Shown piece after piece: positions 32,488-40,968 of a stretch of 52,617 nucleotides of DNA. The translations under genes were made by a program, and so were the position numbers. The DNA comes from UBA12478 sp964513275 (lineage in GTDB: Bacteria; Patescibacteriota; Patescibacteriia; UBA9934; GWF2-40-263), in assembly GCA_964513275.1 (NCBI GenBank), contig CAZELN010000002.1, positions 1 through 52,617 on the forward strand, read 5' to 3'. How positions within the stretch are numbered: the stretch's first letter is position 1; each line of letters begins with the position of its first letter. The notes under the pieces were generated by a model. It had not been told where the DNA came from, made no database searches, and saw only the letters and a list, made by a program, of their open reading frames with translations.

Positions 32488-33708
32488 ATGCCCACCAAGA
32501 AGTCTGTTCCAAAAAAGCGGGTGGCCGTCAAAAAGGGAGGAGCCAAGAAGATTACGGTGACCGACATCGAGGATCTTGAGATCACCCAGCCTGCGGCCGT
32601 GCCACTTATTATGTATCGGCGCATTGCGTTGACGTTTATCGTGCTTGTAGCTGCGGCGCTGTTGGCCGTTTTGTATCTTTCGACTGTTCAGGTCGTGATT
32701 CACGTCGATTCCACGGAGGAACCGATCACCACGGAGTTCGTCGCCAACGTGTACGAGGTGCCAACACGTACAACTGATGTCCGTGGCGCAGTTGTTTCTG
32801 GAACCCTTGGTCGCACTCAGACCTTTGAACCAACAGGAGAGTCGGCAAAGACGGTTGATGATATTGCTCGTGGAACGGTAACGATCTACAACAATTTGAC
32901 GTTCGCTCAAGCATTGGTCGCCACGACGCGATTGTTGTCTGAGTCTGGTGTCTTGTTCCGATTGGAGTCAGCCGTTACCGTTCCGGCCGGTGGTTCTGTT
33001 GACGCACAAGTGTATGCGGATGTAGCAGGCGAGAGTGGAAACATTGAGCCGACACGCTTTAGCATCCCTGGGTTGTCCGCGACTCGACAAGAGTCTGTGT
33101 ATGCAACCAGCACTGAAGCGTTTACGGGCGGCGTTTATTCCGTAGCGGTTGTTTCGCAGGCAGAACTGGATGCGGCTGCTTCAGAGCTCGAGTCAAGTCT
33201 GCTTGAGGATGCGAAGGCCATGCTGATTACCGAGGCCGGTGAGATATTTAGTGGGCAGTCGTATGACGTCGAGGTCGTTGAGAAGACATTCTCTATCGAA
33301 CCAGATACAGAAGCACAGAGTTTTGACGTTACGCTCACGCTCAAGGTGACGGCTGTATTTTTCGACCAAGAAGCCTTGGGGAAGATCGCGGTTGCCAAGC
33401 TCTATGAGGGTCTTGGACAGGGACAGGAATTCATGAACGCAGATGCAAGCAATATGGTCGTAACGGTCGAGGCAGTCGACGAAGAAGCCGGTCAGGCGAA
33501 TATCCTTGTCTCGCTTGCCGTCCCAGCGATTACGTCACGCACCAGTGAAGCGCTTCAGGTTGGGCGATTTGTTGGCATGAGCGAGGACGAGGTGCGCGAG
33601 TTGTTGGTCGGCGAAGGTGTCGCCACCGACGTGACCGTCGAATTCTTTCCATTCTGGGTGAGTAGCGTCCCCAGGCTCAAGGACCACATCTATATTGATA
33701 TCCAATAG
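32488..33708 (+). CDS. Baseplate-J-like membrane-anchored protein
   Basis: This 406-residue protein has a basic Lys-rich cytoplasmic start, one membrane helix (about residues 47-70), and a long beta-rich external region. The segment with GTVTIYNN, then VLFRLESAVTVPAGG and AGESGNIEPTRFSIPG, matches the beta-rich part of phage baseplate J proteins that CPR genomes often carry in a membrane-anchored form. Function in CPR is not established. No phage genes surround it. Confidence 0.75.
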   Translation: MPTKKSVPKKRVAVKKGGAKKITVTDIEDLEITQPAAVPLIMYRRIALTFIVLVAAALLAVLYLSTVQVVIHVDSTEEPITTEFVANVYEVPTRTTDVRGAVVSGTLGRTQTFEPTGESAKTVDDIARGTVTIYNNLTFAQALVATTRLLSESGVLFRLESAVTVPAGGSVDAQVYADVAGESGNIEPTRFSIPGLSATRQESVYATSTEAFTGGVYSVAVVSQAELDAAASELESSLLEDAKAMLITEAGEIFSGQSYDVEVVEKTFSIEPDTEAQSFDVTLTLKVTAVFFDQEALGKIAVAKLYEGLGQGQEFMNADASNMVVTVEAVDEEAGQANILVSLAVPAITSRTSEALQVGRFVGMSEDEVRELLVGEGVATDVTVEFFPFWVSSVPRLKDHIYIDIQ

Positions 33709-33724
33709 AATTTACCGTACAGTG

Positions 33725-33750
33725 AAGCGGTCATAATCGACCGCTTTTTT
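33725..33750 (+). terminator. Intrinsic terminator directly before the thrS start codon
   Basis: AAGCGGTC pairs with GACCGCTT around a six-base loop and runs into a T-tract ending two bases before the thrS ATG. It ends the upstream gene, but the location means it could also act as an attenuator of thrS. Confidence 0.8.
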
Positions 33751-33752
33751 GT

Positions 33753-35546
33753 ATGGAAAACGATAAACTACACGCCATGCGGCATACGGCCGCGCACGTC
33801 CTGGCTGCGGCCGCACAACGTCTCTATCCAGGCATTAAGCTTGGGGTCGGCCCGGTTGTGGAGAACGGATTTTTTTACGACATTCTGTTTACGTCGCCCA
33901 TTACGGAGGAGGATCTAAGCAAGATTGAGGAAGAGATGCATAAGATCATCGCCGAAGGTCATGACATGGTGCGGGATGAAATCTCGATCGATGAGGCGAT
34001 CAAGAAGTTCGGGGAGATGGGTCAGGATTTTAAGGTCGAGCTGTTGCGGGATTTGAAGGAGAAGGGAACAACGAAAGTAAATCCAGAGGAAGCTCAGGAT
34101 ATCGACGTTGCTCGTCCCGATGTTGCTAGTCTGTACAAAACAGGGGAGTTCGTCGACCTTTGTCGCGGTCCTCATGTTGGCAACGTGAAAGAAGTGGGAG
34201 CCTTCAAACTTTGGAAGCTTGCCGGCGCCTATTGGCGCGGTAAAGAGGAGAATCCACAGTTGCAACGTATTTACGGCCTGGCCTTTGAAACCCAGCAAGA
34301 GCTCGACCAGTACCTCGTCATGCTCGAAGAAGCCAAGAAGCGTGATCATCGAAAACTCGGGAAGGAGCTTGAGCTGTTTACTATCATCGACGACATCGGA
34401 AACGGTTTACCACTTTTCTATCCCAAAGGGGCAATTCTTCGTCGGATGGTGGAAAGTTTCATCTCCAACCTCCAAGAACCTCGTGGATACACGCCGATCT
34501 GGATTCCCCACATCACCAAAGGAACGTTGTACGAGAGGTCTGGACACCTCCAGAAGTATGATGCCATGTACCCGCCGATGCACTTGGAAGGGGAAGCAGA
34601 CTATTACCTCAAGCCGATGAACTGTCCGCATTTCATGATGTTGTTTGCGACCACGCCGCATTCGTATCGGGAGATGCCCATGCGTTGGGTCTGCACCACA
34701 ACGAACTATCGATACGAGAAAAGTGGAGAACTTTCCGGTCTGACGCGAGTCCGTTCGCTTACGCAGGATGACTGTCACGTGTTTGCTCGTCCCGACCAAA
34801 TTGCCGGAGAGATCAACCTCATACTCGACATGATTGAGCTGACGTATAAGGCCTTTGGCTTTAACGACTTCTGGGTTCGGATCTCTGTGTCCGATCCCGA
34901 GAATCCCGACAAGTACATTGGGGACAAGCAGGTATGGATTGATTCGGAAGCATCGCTCAAGTCTCTTATTCAGACGCGAGGGTGGACGCATGAGGTTGGT
35001 GTGGGTGAGGCAGCGTTCTATGGGCCAAAACTTGATTTCATGTTCAAGGACGCGATTGGCCGTGAGTGGCAACTTTCGACGATTCAGTTAGACATGAACC
35101 TGCCTGAACGGTTCGAACTCGAGTATGTCGATTCTGACGGAAGTAAGAAGCGACCTGTGGTCATTCATCGAGCGATCCTTGGTTCCACAGAGCGGTTCCT
35201 TGGGATCCTCATCGAGCACTATGCAGGCGCGTTTCCATTCTGGATCGCTCCTGTACAGCTGCGCCTGGCAACCGTAAGCGATGAGTTTGTGCCGTTTGCC
35301 AAGTCGCTTCAAGCAAAGCTTGCCGAGGCCGACATCCGTGTGGATTTGGACGATTCTAATGAGAAAGTTGGTAAGAAGATCCGTAACTCAGCCACGCTCA
35401 AAATTCCTTGGACGATTGTTATTGGCCAAAAGGAGGTTAAAGGAGGGGACTTCAAGGTGAATGTATTCGGCCAGGAAGAAGATCTTATGATTCCAGCCTC
35501 CGAGCTTATCGACCGAGCCAAACAAGCCAGTCAGTTCCCACAATAG
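33753..35546 (+). CDS. thrS: Threonyl-tRNA synthetase lacking the TGS domain
   Basis: This enzyme charges tRNA-Thr. The protein begins at the editing (SAD-like) domain (RHTAAHVLAAAAQRLYPGIKLGVGP) without the about 60-residue TGS domain found in E. coli. The class II catalytic core follows, with zinc ligand Cys in MNCPHFMMLF, motif 2 near NYRYEKSGELSGLTRVR, and motif 3 in HRAILGSTERFLGILIEHYAG. An anticodon-binding domain spans about 490-590. The length is 597. The ATG at 33753 has no Shine-Dalgarno because a terminator hairpin fills the upstream space; ATG at 33777 is an alternative start. Confidence 0.93.
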   Translation: MENDKLHAMRHTAAHVLAAAAQRLYPGIKLGVGPVVENGFFYDILFTSPITEEDLSKIEEEMHKIIAEGHDMVRDEISIDEAIKKFGEMGQDFKVELLRDLKEKGTTKVNPEEAQDIDVARPDVASLYKTGEFVDLCRGPHVGNVKEVGAFKLWKLAGAYWRGKEENPQLQRIYGLAFETQQELDQYLVMLEEAKKRDHRKLGKELELFTIIDDIGNGLPLFYPKGAILRRMVESFISNLQEPRGYTPIWIPHITKGTLYERSGHLQKYDAMYPPMHLEGEADYYLKPMNCPHFMMLFATTPHSYREMPMRWVCTTTNYRYEKSGELSGLTRVRSLTQDDCHVFARPDQIAGEINLILDMIELTYKAFGFNDFWVRISVSDPENPDKYIGDKQVWIDSEASLKSLIQTRGWTHEVGVGEAAFYGPKLDFMFKDAIGREWQLSTIQLDMNLPERFELEYVDSDGSKKRPVVIHRAILGSTERFLGILIEHYAGAFPFWIAPVQLRLATVSDEFVPFAKSLQAKLAEADIRVDLDDSNEKVGKKIRNSATLKIPWTIVIGQKEVKGGDFKVNVFGQEEDLMIPASELIDRAKQASQFPQ

Positions 35547-35548
35547 GA

Positions 35549-35595
35549 AAAACTAAAAACCACCCTTCGATATATTCAGGGTGGTTTTTAGTTTT
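35549..35595. terminator. Bidirectional terminator between convergent genes
   Basis: An 18-bp stem (35549-35566 with 35578-35595) has an A-rich left and T-rich right arm. It serves thrS on the plus strand and the helical-protein genes on the minus strand. Confidence 0.9.
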
Positions 35596-35953
35596 ATTGG
35601 GAAATTTTGTCTTTGATGACTTGAACCTGTAGGTCATCCATCTGTTTAGCCATATCTTTTTGTACGCTAGCCATATCAGACTGAATTTGTGCCATATCCG
35701 AGTCGAGTTGAGCTTTGGCCTTTTCTGCCTCAGCCGCGAACTCAGCTTCAGCAGCCCTGAATTCTTCTGTCTGTGTGATATCAACACCTCCAGCCTTCAT
35801 GGTTGTGATGACGGCGTTATCAAAGGCTTCCTTAATGGCGTCGACTACCTCTCGGGTGACGCCTTTTTCTATGATCAAGTTGAGGAGCTCTCGTTTTGTT
35901 TGTTCGTCAAGCTGTGAGTTCTCGACGAGCTTCACGATGTCTTGTCTGTTCAT
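35594..35953 (-). CDS. Small helical coiled-coil protein
   Basis: This 119-residue protein has an N-terminal helical domain (MNRQDIVKLVENSQLDEQTK) followed by a long Ala/Glu/Asp/Gln-rich coiled coil (about residues 60-115). The N-terminal pattern, LDxxTK followed by LLxLI, also appears in the small protein at 50401-50721. It follows the amphipathic-repeat gene by 25 bases. No function is assigned. Confidence 0.65.
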   Translation of the reverse strand: MNRQDIVKLVENSQLDEQTKRELLNLIIEKGVTREVVDAIKEAFDNAVITTMKAGGVDITQTEEFRAAEAEFAAEAEKAKAQLDSDMAQIQSDMASVQKDMAKQMDDLQVQVIKDKISQ

Positions 35954-35978
35954 AGTATTTGAAGTCGTTTAGGTTAGT

Positions 35979-37079
35979 TTAGCGTGCTTTTTCAACAACT
36001 TCAGCATCCTCTTTACCCTCATCGTCGTAATCAATGTCTCCTGTAGAGAGCTTTTCACGGTCATTCAACAGTTCCTGAGCTTTTTGTTTGATCATTTTGT
36101 CAATCTCAGGACGTAGAGCCTCCAGTACGGCAGATTTTAGATGGGAAGAGAAACGATCGCGAGCGGAAGTTAGGCGGGCAAAGAATCCGTCCTTAGCCTC
36201 GCGAGCTCGTCCACGTAATGCATCCATTTTCTCTTTTGCCATTCCGACGATTTCGCGGCCTTTCTCAAGAGTCGCGCCGGCAGCACCCTCAATAGCTTCT
36301 TTCACGGAGATACCAGCCTCAATGGCAGCAACGAGTGAATTCAGAGCGAATTCGCCGCCACGCTTCTTAAGGTCGATTCCAGCAGCCTTTGCTTTCTGTG
36401 CCGTTTCGACTGCCTTGTCTATTTTATCTACTCCGTAATCGATCGTAGCGGCAACCGCGTCAATTCCAAGTTCTTGCAGAGCCGCAAGTCCTTCTGCCAA
36501 CTTCTGACCAGCAGCGGATTTGAGTTCAACGCCACGCTCTTTCATAGCTTTAGCGATCGCTACACCTCGCTCACCTGTCATGACAGCAAGAGCGACACCA
36601 GAGTAACCAGTTTCAATAACTGCATCTTTTGTGCGAGTTGCGGCGTCCTTTGCTGCTTCGATAGCGAGTTGGCCGATCTCCAGACCCTCACGGCCTGTTT
36701 CTTTTGCATATTCAACAGCAGCCTTTCCACTTTCAACGGTAGCCTTGGCACCCTTTTCGACGCCTCCTACAATTGCAAAGGCGCCTTCGACGGCTATTTC
36801 CTTTCCTTTTGAGACGGCACCAAGAGCTGCGGAGTAGGCCTCCATTCCTTTGTTTTTGGCTATGTCCTTAAGGGAAGAAGCTCCACTCTTAAAACGATCC
36901 CAGAGATTTGATGCTCCGGACTTTACGGCGTCAACTCTTTCACGTGCGTCAGTCTTCATGGCCTCGACACGTTCGCGACCAACGTCAGCGGCTGATTTGC
37001 TCTCTTTAGCTTCTGATTTTGGTGCTTCTTTGGATCCGCCCTCCTTGTTTCCGAATCCAAGCGATTTAAATAGTCCCAT
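35979..37079 (-). CDS. Amphipathic helical repeat protein, LEA/apolipoprotein-like
   Basis: This 366-residue protein is rich in Ala, Lys, Glu and Gly with no membrane helix. Recurrent segments such as GKEIAVEGAFAIVGGVEKGAK, ATVESGKAAVEYAKETGREG and KDAATRTKDAVIETGYSG recall the 11-residue repeats of LEA, perilipin and apolipoprotein families. Such proteins coat membranes, lipid surfaces or protect proteins in stress. A strong promoter precedes it. Function is inferred only from composition, and related long helical proteins may be cytoskeletal or adhesive. Confidence 0.6.
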   Translation of the reverse strand: MGLFKSLGFGNKEGGSKEAPKSEAKESKSAADVGRERVEAMKTDARERVDAVKSGASNLWDRFKSGASSLKDIAKNKGMEAYSAALGAVSKGKEIAVEGAFAIVGGVEKGAKATVESGKAAVEYAKETGREGLEIGQLAIEAAKDAATRTKDAVIETGYSGVALAVMTGERGVAIAKAMKERGVELKSAAGQKLAEGLAALQELGIDAVAATIDYGVDKIDKAVETAQKAKAAGIDLKKRGGEFALNSLVAAIEAGISVKEAIEGAAGATLEKGREIVGMAKEKMDALRGRAREAKDGFFARLTSARDRFSSHLKSAVLEALRPEIDKMIKQKAQELLNDREKLSTGDIDYDDEGKEDAEVVEKAR

Positions 37080-37122
37080 AATTGTTTGAATTTTGTTAAT
37101 TATACATGGGAATTATAGCTAG

Positions 37123-37151
37123 ATTCTAGCAGAAATTTTGTGTTCTGTCAA
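37123..37151 (-). promoter_or_regulatory. Strong promoter of the amphipathic-repeat gene
   Basis: On the minus strand TTGACA (37151-37146) and TAGAAT (37128-37123) are spaced by 17 bases. It is the best consensus match of any promoter seen in the window. Confidence 0.75.
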
Positions 37152-37224
37152 AGGAACTGTTGACAAGTGCAAGAGAAAATGGGAATGTTTTTGGCCACTC
37201 TCACCAAGAAAGGAGTGCAGATCG

Positions 37225-37761
37225 ATGCTAAGACTCGTCAGACCGGGGGAGACAGCTCCCCACAACGACCTGCTTCGCGAGGCTCTCGACAGGGTCACAC
37301 TCGGCCAGTCAGGCCAGGAAGGATACTTCATCTTCCTCGAGCACGAGGCCGAGGCGCTCTACCACGTTCTCGCTTCACGACCCTTCACGTCGGATCAACT
37401 CGGCGTCTGGATCGACCGACTTCGCGCCGATCACCCCTACGACCGCAGATTGACCGGACGGCGAGTCGGTTTCTGGTGCTGGGTCAGATGGGTGATCTTG
37501 GGGGGCAAGAAGCCACAGGCGTTCACTGTCGAATCTGTAGACGACTGGCGCAAGCGCGCCGGACGTTATGTGGTTGAGCAGATCGCGAGCGTGGACGAGC
37601 CAATGTGGCTCGAGCGACCGCTCCATGCTCTCGACAACGCTCGATCCCAGATCGAGCGTGAGACCAGTAAGACGCAGTGGGCGATGCCTGTCATGCGATG
37701 GGCGCTCGTCCAGCTCCTCACAACCTCGGCGGACACGAACTCCGCCCACGCCACCGGCTGA
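37225..37761 (+). CDS. GC-rich orphan protein, first of a tandem paralogous pair
   Basis: This 178-residue soluble protein starts MLRLVRPGE after an AAAGGAG Shine-Dalgarno nine bases upstream. It is paralogous to the next gene: both share LRLVR near the start, then (V/L)TLG, a phrase like GYFIFLEHEAEALYHVLASR, and F(T/S) after it. The Trp- and Arg-rich helical C-terminus shows no known motif. Third positions are markedly GC-rich compared with neighbours, which suggests transfer or assembly from another organism. No function is assigned. Confidence 0.6.
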   Translation: MLRLVRPGETAPHNDLLREALDRVTLGQSGQEGYFIFLEHEAEALYHVLASRPFTSDQLGVWIDRLRADHPYDRRLTGRRVGFWCWVRWVILGGKKPQAFTVESVDDWRKRAGRYVVEQIASVDEPMWLERPLHALDNARSQIERETSKTQWAMPVMRWALVQLLTTSADTNSAHATG

Positions 37762-37838
37762 CACGCAGTCGGTTTTAAATTGACACCTAAACCCACATCT
37801 GGCAAGTTTTGATTCGATGATGGAAGGAGGTGACAGAA

Positions 37839-38300
37839 ATGTCGCTGAGACTGGTACGAGCTGATGAGCCCCATGAGGCTTGCGAGAACGTGGATCTGCG
37901 TCGGGTGCTTGCGCGCCTGACGTTGGGAACCCACGATCAAGAAAGGGGATTTGTCCTTCTTTCGCCCGAGAGTCGAGCGCTCTACGAAGTGCTCGCCCAT
38001 CGAGGATTCTCGCCCATTCAGTTCGACCAAGTCGAAAGGGTTATCCGACAGATCGACCCGTGTGAACTCGATTCAGACTGGGATGATCGTAAACTTGAAG
38101 CCTTCGTGACTTCCATGCGAAGCCGCGTCGAGCGACCCGAGTGGATTGACCTTCCTATTCAGCTCCTTCATGCAGCGATGCGATCCCAAGAACCCAGGGC
38201 GCGTTTTCGTCTCTGGTACACGCGCGCGGTCCTCGTCGCATTTCTCACCGTCGACTTCCTTCCCACCCAACCTGAAGATCTTGCTTTGCTCGCCGGCTGA
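37839..38300 (+). CDS. GC-rich orphan protein, second of a tandem paralogous pair
   Basis: This 153-residue protein starts MSLRLVRADE, with a strong AAGGAGG Shine-Dalgarno 8-14 bases upstream; the in-frame GTG at 37830 overlaps that site and is rejected. The region LARLTLGTHDQERGFVLLSP and YEVLAHRGFSP aligns with the previous gene. The C-terminal half is helical and diverges. It shares the same unusual GC-rich codon style. It ends shortly before miaB, with only a weak hairpin in between. Confidence 0.6.
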   Translation: MSLRLVRADEPHEACENVDLRRVLARLTLGTHDQERGFVLLSPESRALYEVLAHRGFSPIQFDQVERVIRQIDPCELDSDWDDRKLEAFVTSMRSRVERPEWIDLPIQLLHAAMRSQEPRARFRLWYTRAVLVAFLTVDFLPTQPEDLALLAG

Positions 38301-38356
38301 TGCCTCTCACCTCCAGGCTCGCCGGATTTTTGTTTTTGTGTTACTTTTTGGCCGTT

Positions 38357-39742
38357 ATGGAACCCAAATACCTTCTCATCACCTACGGCTGTCAGATGAA
38401 CAAAAATGATTCTGAGCGTATGGAGGCTCTTCTTAAAGGGGTTGGATTGTCGCCTACAGACAAGAAGGAAGAGGCGGATGTGATTCTTGTGAACACGTGC
38501 TCGGTGCGACAGAGTGCGGAGGATCGCGTCTTTAGCGTGGTCGGACAGTTTGCGAGTCTCAAGAAGACAAAACCAGAATTGGTGATCGGGATTACGGGCT
38601 GTATGCCAGGACGGGATCGCGATGGCGCGATTCGTAAACGTTTACCGATCGTCGATCTTTATTTTCCAACCAAAGATATGGGTCAGCTCCCGCGATGGCT
38701 GGGTGAACTTCGACCAGAACTTGTGAACAGCACCGATCCCGTCGAAGATTATTTGAAAGTGCATCCAGACCGTGAGGTCACGCGCCAAGCGTTTGTTTCT
38801 ATCCAAACGGGTTGCAACAAGTTTTGTACGTATTGTGTTGTCCCGTTTGCTCGAGGGCTTGAGAAGAATCGGGCGTTGCGTGACATCCTCGACGAGATTC
38901 AGGATCTTGCGCTGCATGGTTGTGTCGAAGTTACGTTATTGGGACAGACCGTGAATAGCTACCATGCGCCAGATCCAGAAAGTTTTTTGAAGAACAATCC
39001 CTACAAAGATCACTTCGCGGCGCTCTTGTGGGAGGTAAACCAAGTCGAAGGCATTTCACGTCTGCACTTCACGGCACCGCATCCGCTCCACATGACCGAC
39101 GAAGTGATCGATGCCATGACACTGCCGGCTCATCTCAACTACATCCACTTACCGGTTCAAGCGGGAGACGATGAAGTATTGCGACGGATGAATCGTCGCT
39201 ACACCGCGGAGCAATTTATTTCCGTTGTTGAGCGGCTCAAGTTGAAGATCCCGAATTTGGCGATCGGGACAGATATCATCGTTGGTTTCTGTGGAGAGTC
39301 GGCTGAGGCGTTTGAGAAAACCGTCGAGCTCTACGAAAAGGTGCGTTTTGATATTTCGTACACGGCTCGATACTCGACTCGGTCGGGGACAGCGGCCTGG
39401 CGGGCGTTTAAGGACGACGTGACGCATGAGGAAAAGAAGCGTCGATGGGAGGTTCTGCAGGCGGTACAAGAACGCATCGTCTACGAAAAAAATCAGTCGT
39501 ATGTTGGTACGATTGTTTCCGTTCTTGTTGATCGCTATGAGCCGCCAAAGATTACGGAAGAGATGCTCGCCATGCCAAAGAACATCAAAGTCGTACTCGC
39601 CGCGCAACCCGGGACCTGTTATGGCAATTCGCGCGAGATGAAGCTGACACGGTTTGCCGCTCCAGAGGAATACGTCGGGAAGATCGTCGACGTGAAGATC
39701 ACAAAGGCGGATATGTGGGTGCTGGAGGGGGAACTCGTATGA
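38357..39742 (+). CDS. miaB: tRNA-2-methylthio-N6-dimethylallyladenosine synthase MiaB
   Basis: This radical-SAM enzyme adds a methylthio group to i6A37 in tRNA. The N-terminal iron-sulfur ligands include TYGCQMN near residue 11 and NTCSVRQ near 48. The radical SAM cluster motif is CNKFCTYC near 155-162, followed by VVPFARG. A TRAM domain closes the protein (about 395-461). The length of 461 is normal. The ATG at 38357 is chosen at the conserved start; upstream in-frame codons code a hydrophobic stretch not seen in MiaB. It overlaps miaA by four bases. Confidence 0.95.
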   Translation: MEPKYLLITYGCQMNKNDSERMEALLKGVGLSPTDKKEEADVILVNTCSVRQSAEDRVFSVVGQFASLKKTKPELVIGITGCMPGRDRDGAIRKRLPIVDLYFPTKDMGQLPRWLGELRPELVNSTDPVEDYLKVHPDREVTRQAFVSIQTGCNKFCTYCVVPFARGLEKNRALRDILDEIQDLALHGCVEVTLLGQTVNSYHAPDPESFLKNNPYKDHFAALLWEVNQVEGISRLHFTAPHPLHMTDEVIDAMTLPAHLNYIHLPVQAGDDEVLRRMNRRYTAEQFISVVERLKLKIPNLAIGTDIIVGFCGESAEAFEKTVELYEKVRFDISYTARYSTRSGTAAWRAFKDDVTHEEKKRRWEVLQAVQERIVYEKNQSYVGTIVSVLVDRYEPPKITEEMLAMPKNIKVVLAAQPGTCYGNSREMKLTRFAAPEEYVGKIVDVKITKADMWVLEGELV

Positions 39743-40707
39743 GACCAAAGGTTATCGCCATTGTTGGGCCCACAGCAAGCGGGAAGACCGGACTCGGGAT
39801 TGAGATTGCCAAATATTGGGATGGGGAAGTGATCTCGATCGACTCACGGCAGGTGTATCGGGGAATGGATATTGGAACAGCAAAACCAGAAGGGAAGTGG
39901 GTCGAATCCGAGATTGAAAAAGGCGGATCGATCAATCAGTTGTTTGGTGCCCGCAAGACGTTCTTGGTTGATGGAGTGCCACACTGGGGGATCGACCTTG
40001 TGAATCCTAACGAGCCTTACTCGGCTGCGGATTTTAAAATGTACGCGACAGAGAAGATCAACGACATCGTGGCACGAGGATGGTTGCCGATCCTTGTTGG
40101 AGGAACAGGGTTTTGGTTGAAGACGATTATCGATAACCTCGACCTCACCTCAACACCTAGCGATCCAGCGCTACGTGCCGAGCTCGAGGCACGGACGCTC
40201 GGCAACCTATTCCATGAGTATAAACATCTCGATCTAGAAGGCGCGGAGTTGATTGACTCGAAGAACAAACGTCGTGTGGTACGTGCGCTGGAAGTGACGA
40301 AGTTGACAGGTAAGCCGTGGAGTCAGCAACAGACAGCGGGGGAGGCGCTGTACGATGTACTACAGATCGGCCTATCCGTTCCTCGAGAAGAACTTAACGA
40401 GCGGATTGATACACGAGTTGAGGAAATGATTGCGCGTGGATTGATCGATGAAGTTCGGCGACTGCAAGATCGATACGGCTGTGAGGTCGAGTCGATGTCA
40501 GGAATTGGGTACCGACAAGTGTGTGCGTTTTTGTCCGGTCGGACAAAATTGAATGTGGCGATTGATGACGTGAAACGGGATACACGCGCCTACGCCAAGC
40601 GACAAATGACGTGGTTCAAGCGTGATTCTCGGATTGTATGGATAAAGCCCGGCGACTCGACCGACCAGATCGTGGAAGCCTTTCTCAAAAACAATCCCGC
40701 CCTGTAA
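39739..40707 (+). CDS. miaA: tRNA dimethylallyltransferase MiaA
   Basis: MiaA attaches the dimethylallyl group to A37 of tRNA, making the substrate for MiaB encoded just upstream. The P-loop GPTASGKT is at residues 9-16, then SIDSRQVYRGMDIGTAKP, an insertion domain, and GYRQV near 258. The length of 322 is normal. It is translationally coupled to miaB by ATGA. The stop lies inside the 5' arm and loop of a bidirectional terminator. Confidence 0.95.
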   Translation: MRPKVIAIVGPTASGKTGLGIEIAKYWDGEVISIDSRQVYRGMDIGTAKPEGKWVESEIEKGGSINQLFGARKTFLVDGVPHWGIDLVNPNEPYSAADFKMYATEKINDIVARGWLPILVGGTGFWLKTIIDNLDLTSTPSDPALRAELEARTLGNLFHEYKHLDLEGAELIDSKNKRRVVRALEVTKLTGKPWSQQQTAGEALYDVLQIGLSVPREELNERIDTRVEEMIARGLIDEVRRLQDRYGCEVESMSGIGYRQVCAFLSGRTKLNVAIDDVKRDTRAYAKRQMTWFKRDSRIVWIKPGDSTDQIVEAFLKNNPAL

Positions 40708-40724
40708 TAGGCGGGGTTGTTTTA
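40688..40724. terminator. Bidirectional terminator shared by miaA and a minus-strand RNA
   Basis: AACAATCCCGCC pairs with GGCGGGGTTGTT around a short loop. T-tracts lie on both sides: TTTT at 40721 on plus and TTTTT at 40691-40687 on minus. It overlaps the miaA stop codon. Confidence 0.85.
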
Positions 40725-40782
40725 GTCCCGGGTCGGTTGCTTTCACAACTGGCTTGCCGGCCATAGCTCGAAGAGCGACGGC

Positions 40783-40858
40783 TGGTGGACTCGACGGGAG
40801 TTGCACCCGCATCTAACGTTGTCAAAGCGATCGAGGTTACTGTTACCTCTACGAGCCC
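40783..40858 (-). other. tRNA-like domain with alanine identity elements
   Basis: The acceptor GGGCTCG (40858-40852) pairs with CGAGTCC (40793-40787), including a G3-U70 wobble, followed by discriminator A and CCA. The T-arm is GCGGG-TGCAACT-CCCGT, keeping T54, C56 and A58 but with G instead of T55. A 4-bp D-arm (GAGG/CCTC) lacks the GG of the D-loop. The anticodon-arm position has two mismatches in five pairs, and its strands instead pair with the upstream leader. G3-U70 with A73 is the known AlaRS recognition signal. Confidence 0.5.
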
Positions 40859-40968
40859 AAGACGACCCGGGATAAACAAAAGATCCCCCAACAGAAAACA
40901 TAGTGATCTGTAGGGGGATTCTATTGTGACAACGACTAGGAGAGGTAAAAACCTCGATCGCTAGTTTC

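Larger units (their letters stand above)
40687..40962 (-). ncRNA. Candidate structured RNA with pseudoknot and tRNA-Ala-like domain
   Basis: A minus-strand promoter would start an RNA at about 40962, and the shared terminator would end it near 40687, about 276 nt. The first 13 bases (40962-40950) pair perfectly with 40838-40826. Bases 40934-40927 pair perfectly with 40824-40817. The order of the four strands makes an H-type pseudoknot with nearly adjacent stems. A hairpin at 40919-40883 (7 bp, U-U mismatch, 5 bp) lies between. A 10-bp helix (40872-40863 with 40735-40726) encloses a tRNA-like unit at 40858-40783. G-U pairs in two helices favour the minus strand. No tag-peptide frame, no tmRNA GGATTCGAC segment and no RNase P GAGGAAAGTCC are present. 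It does not match an RNA family I can name. Confidence 0.55.

Noticed and set aside
37160..37188. Plus-strand promoter TTGACA before the GC-rich pair
   Set aside because: A perfect -35 box is present, but the sequence 17 bases on (GAATGT) is a poor -10 box.
38282..38330. Terminator between the GC-rich pair and miaB
   Set aside because: Only a 5-bp stem with a very long loop precedes the T-rich stretch, which is too weak to call.
40780..40815. tmRNA 5' end on the plus strand (GGACTCGACGGGAG resembles the consensus)
   Set aside because: It is the complement of the minus-strand T-arm and acceptor. On the plus strand the helices lose two pairs to A-C mismatches, no matching 3' end lies downstream, and no good promoter lies upstream.
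40687..40962. Standard or permuted tmRNA (ssrA)
   Set aside because: The T-arm and ACCA end resemble tmRNA, but there is no GGATTCGAC-type segment after the 5' acceptor strand and no tag frame. The order of parts fits neither the one-piece nor the known permuted form.
40720..40965. RNase P RNA or group I intron
   Set aside because: The invariant GAGGAAAGTCC of RNase P is absent. A plus-strand ACGACTAGG resembles a group I R element, but no matching S element or other core element is found.
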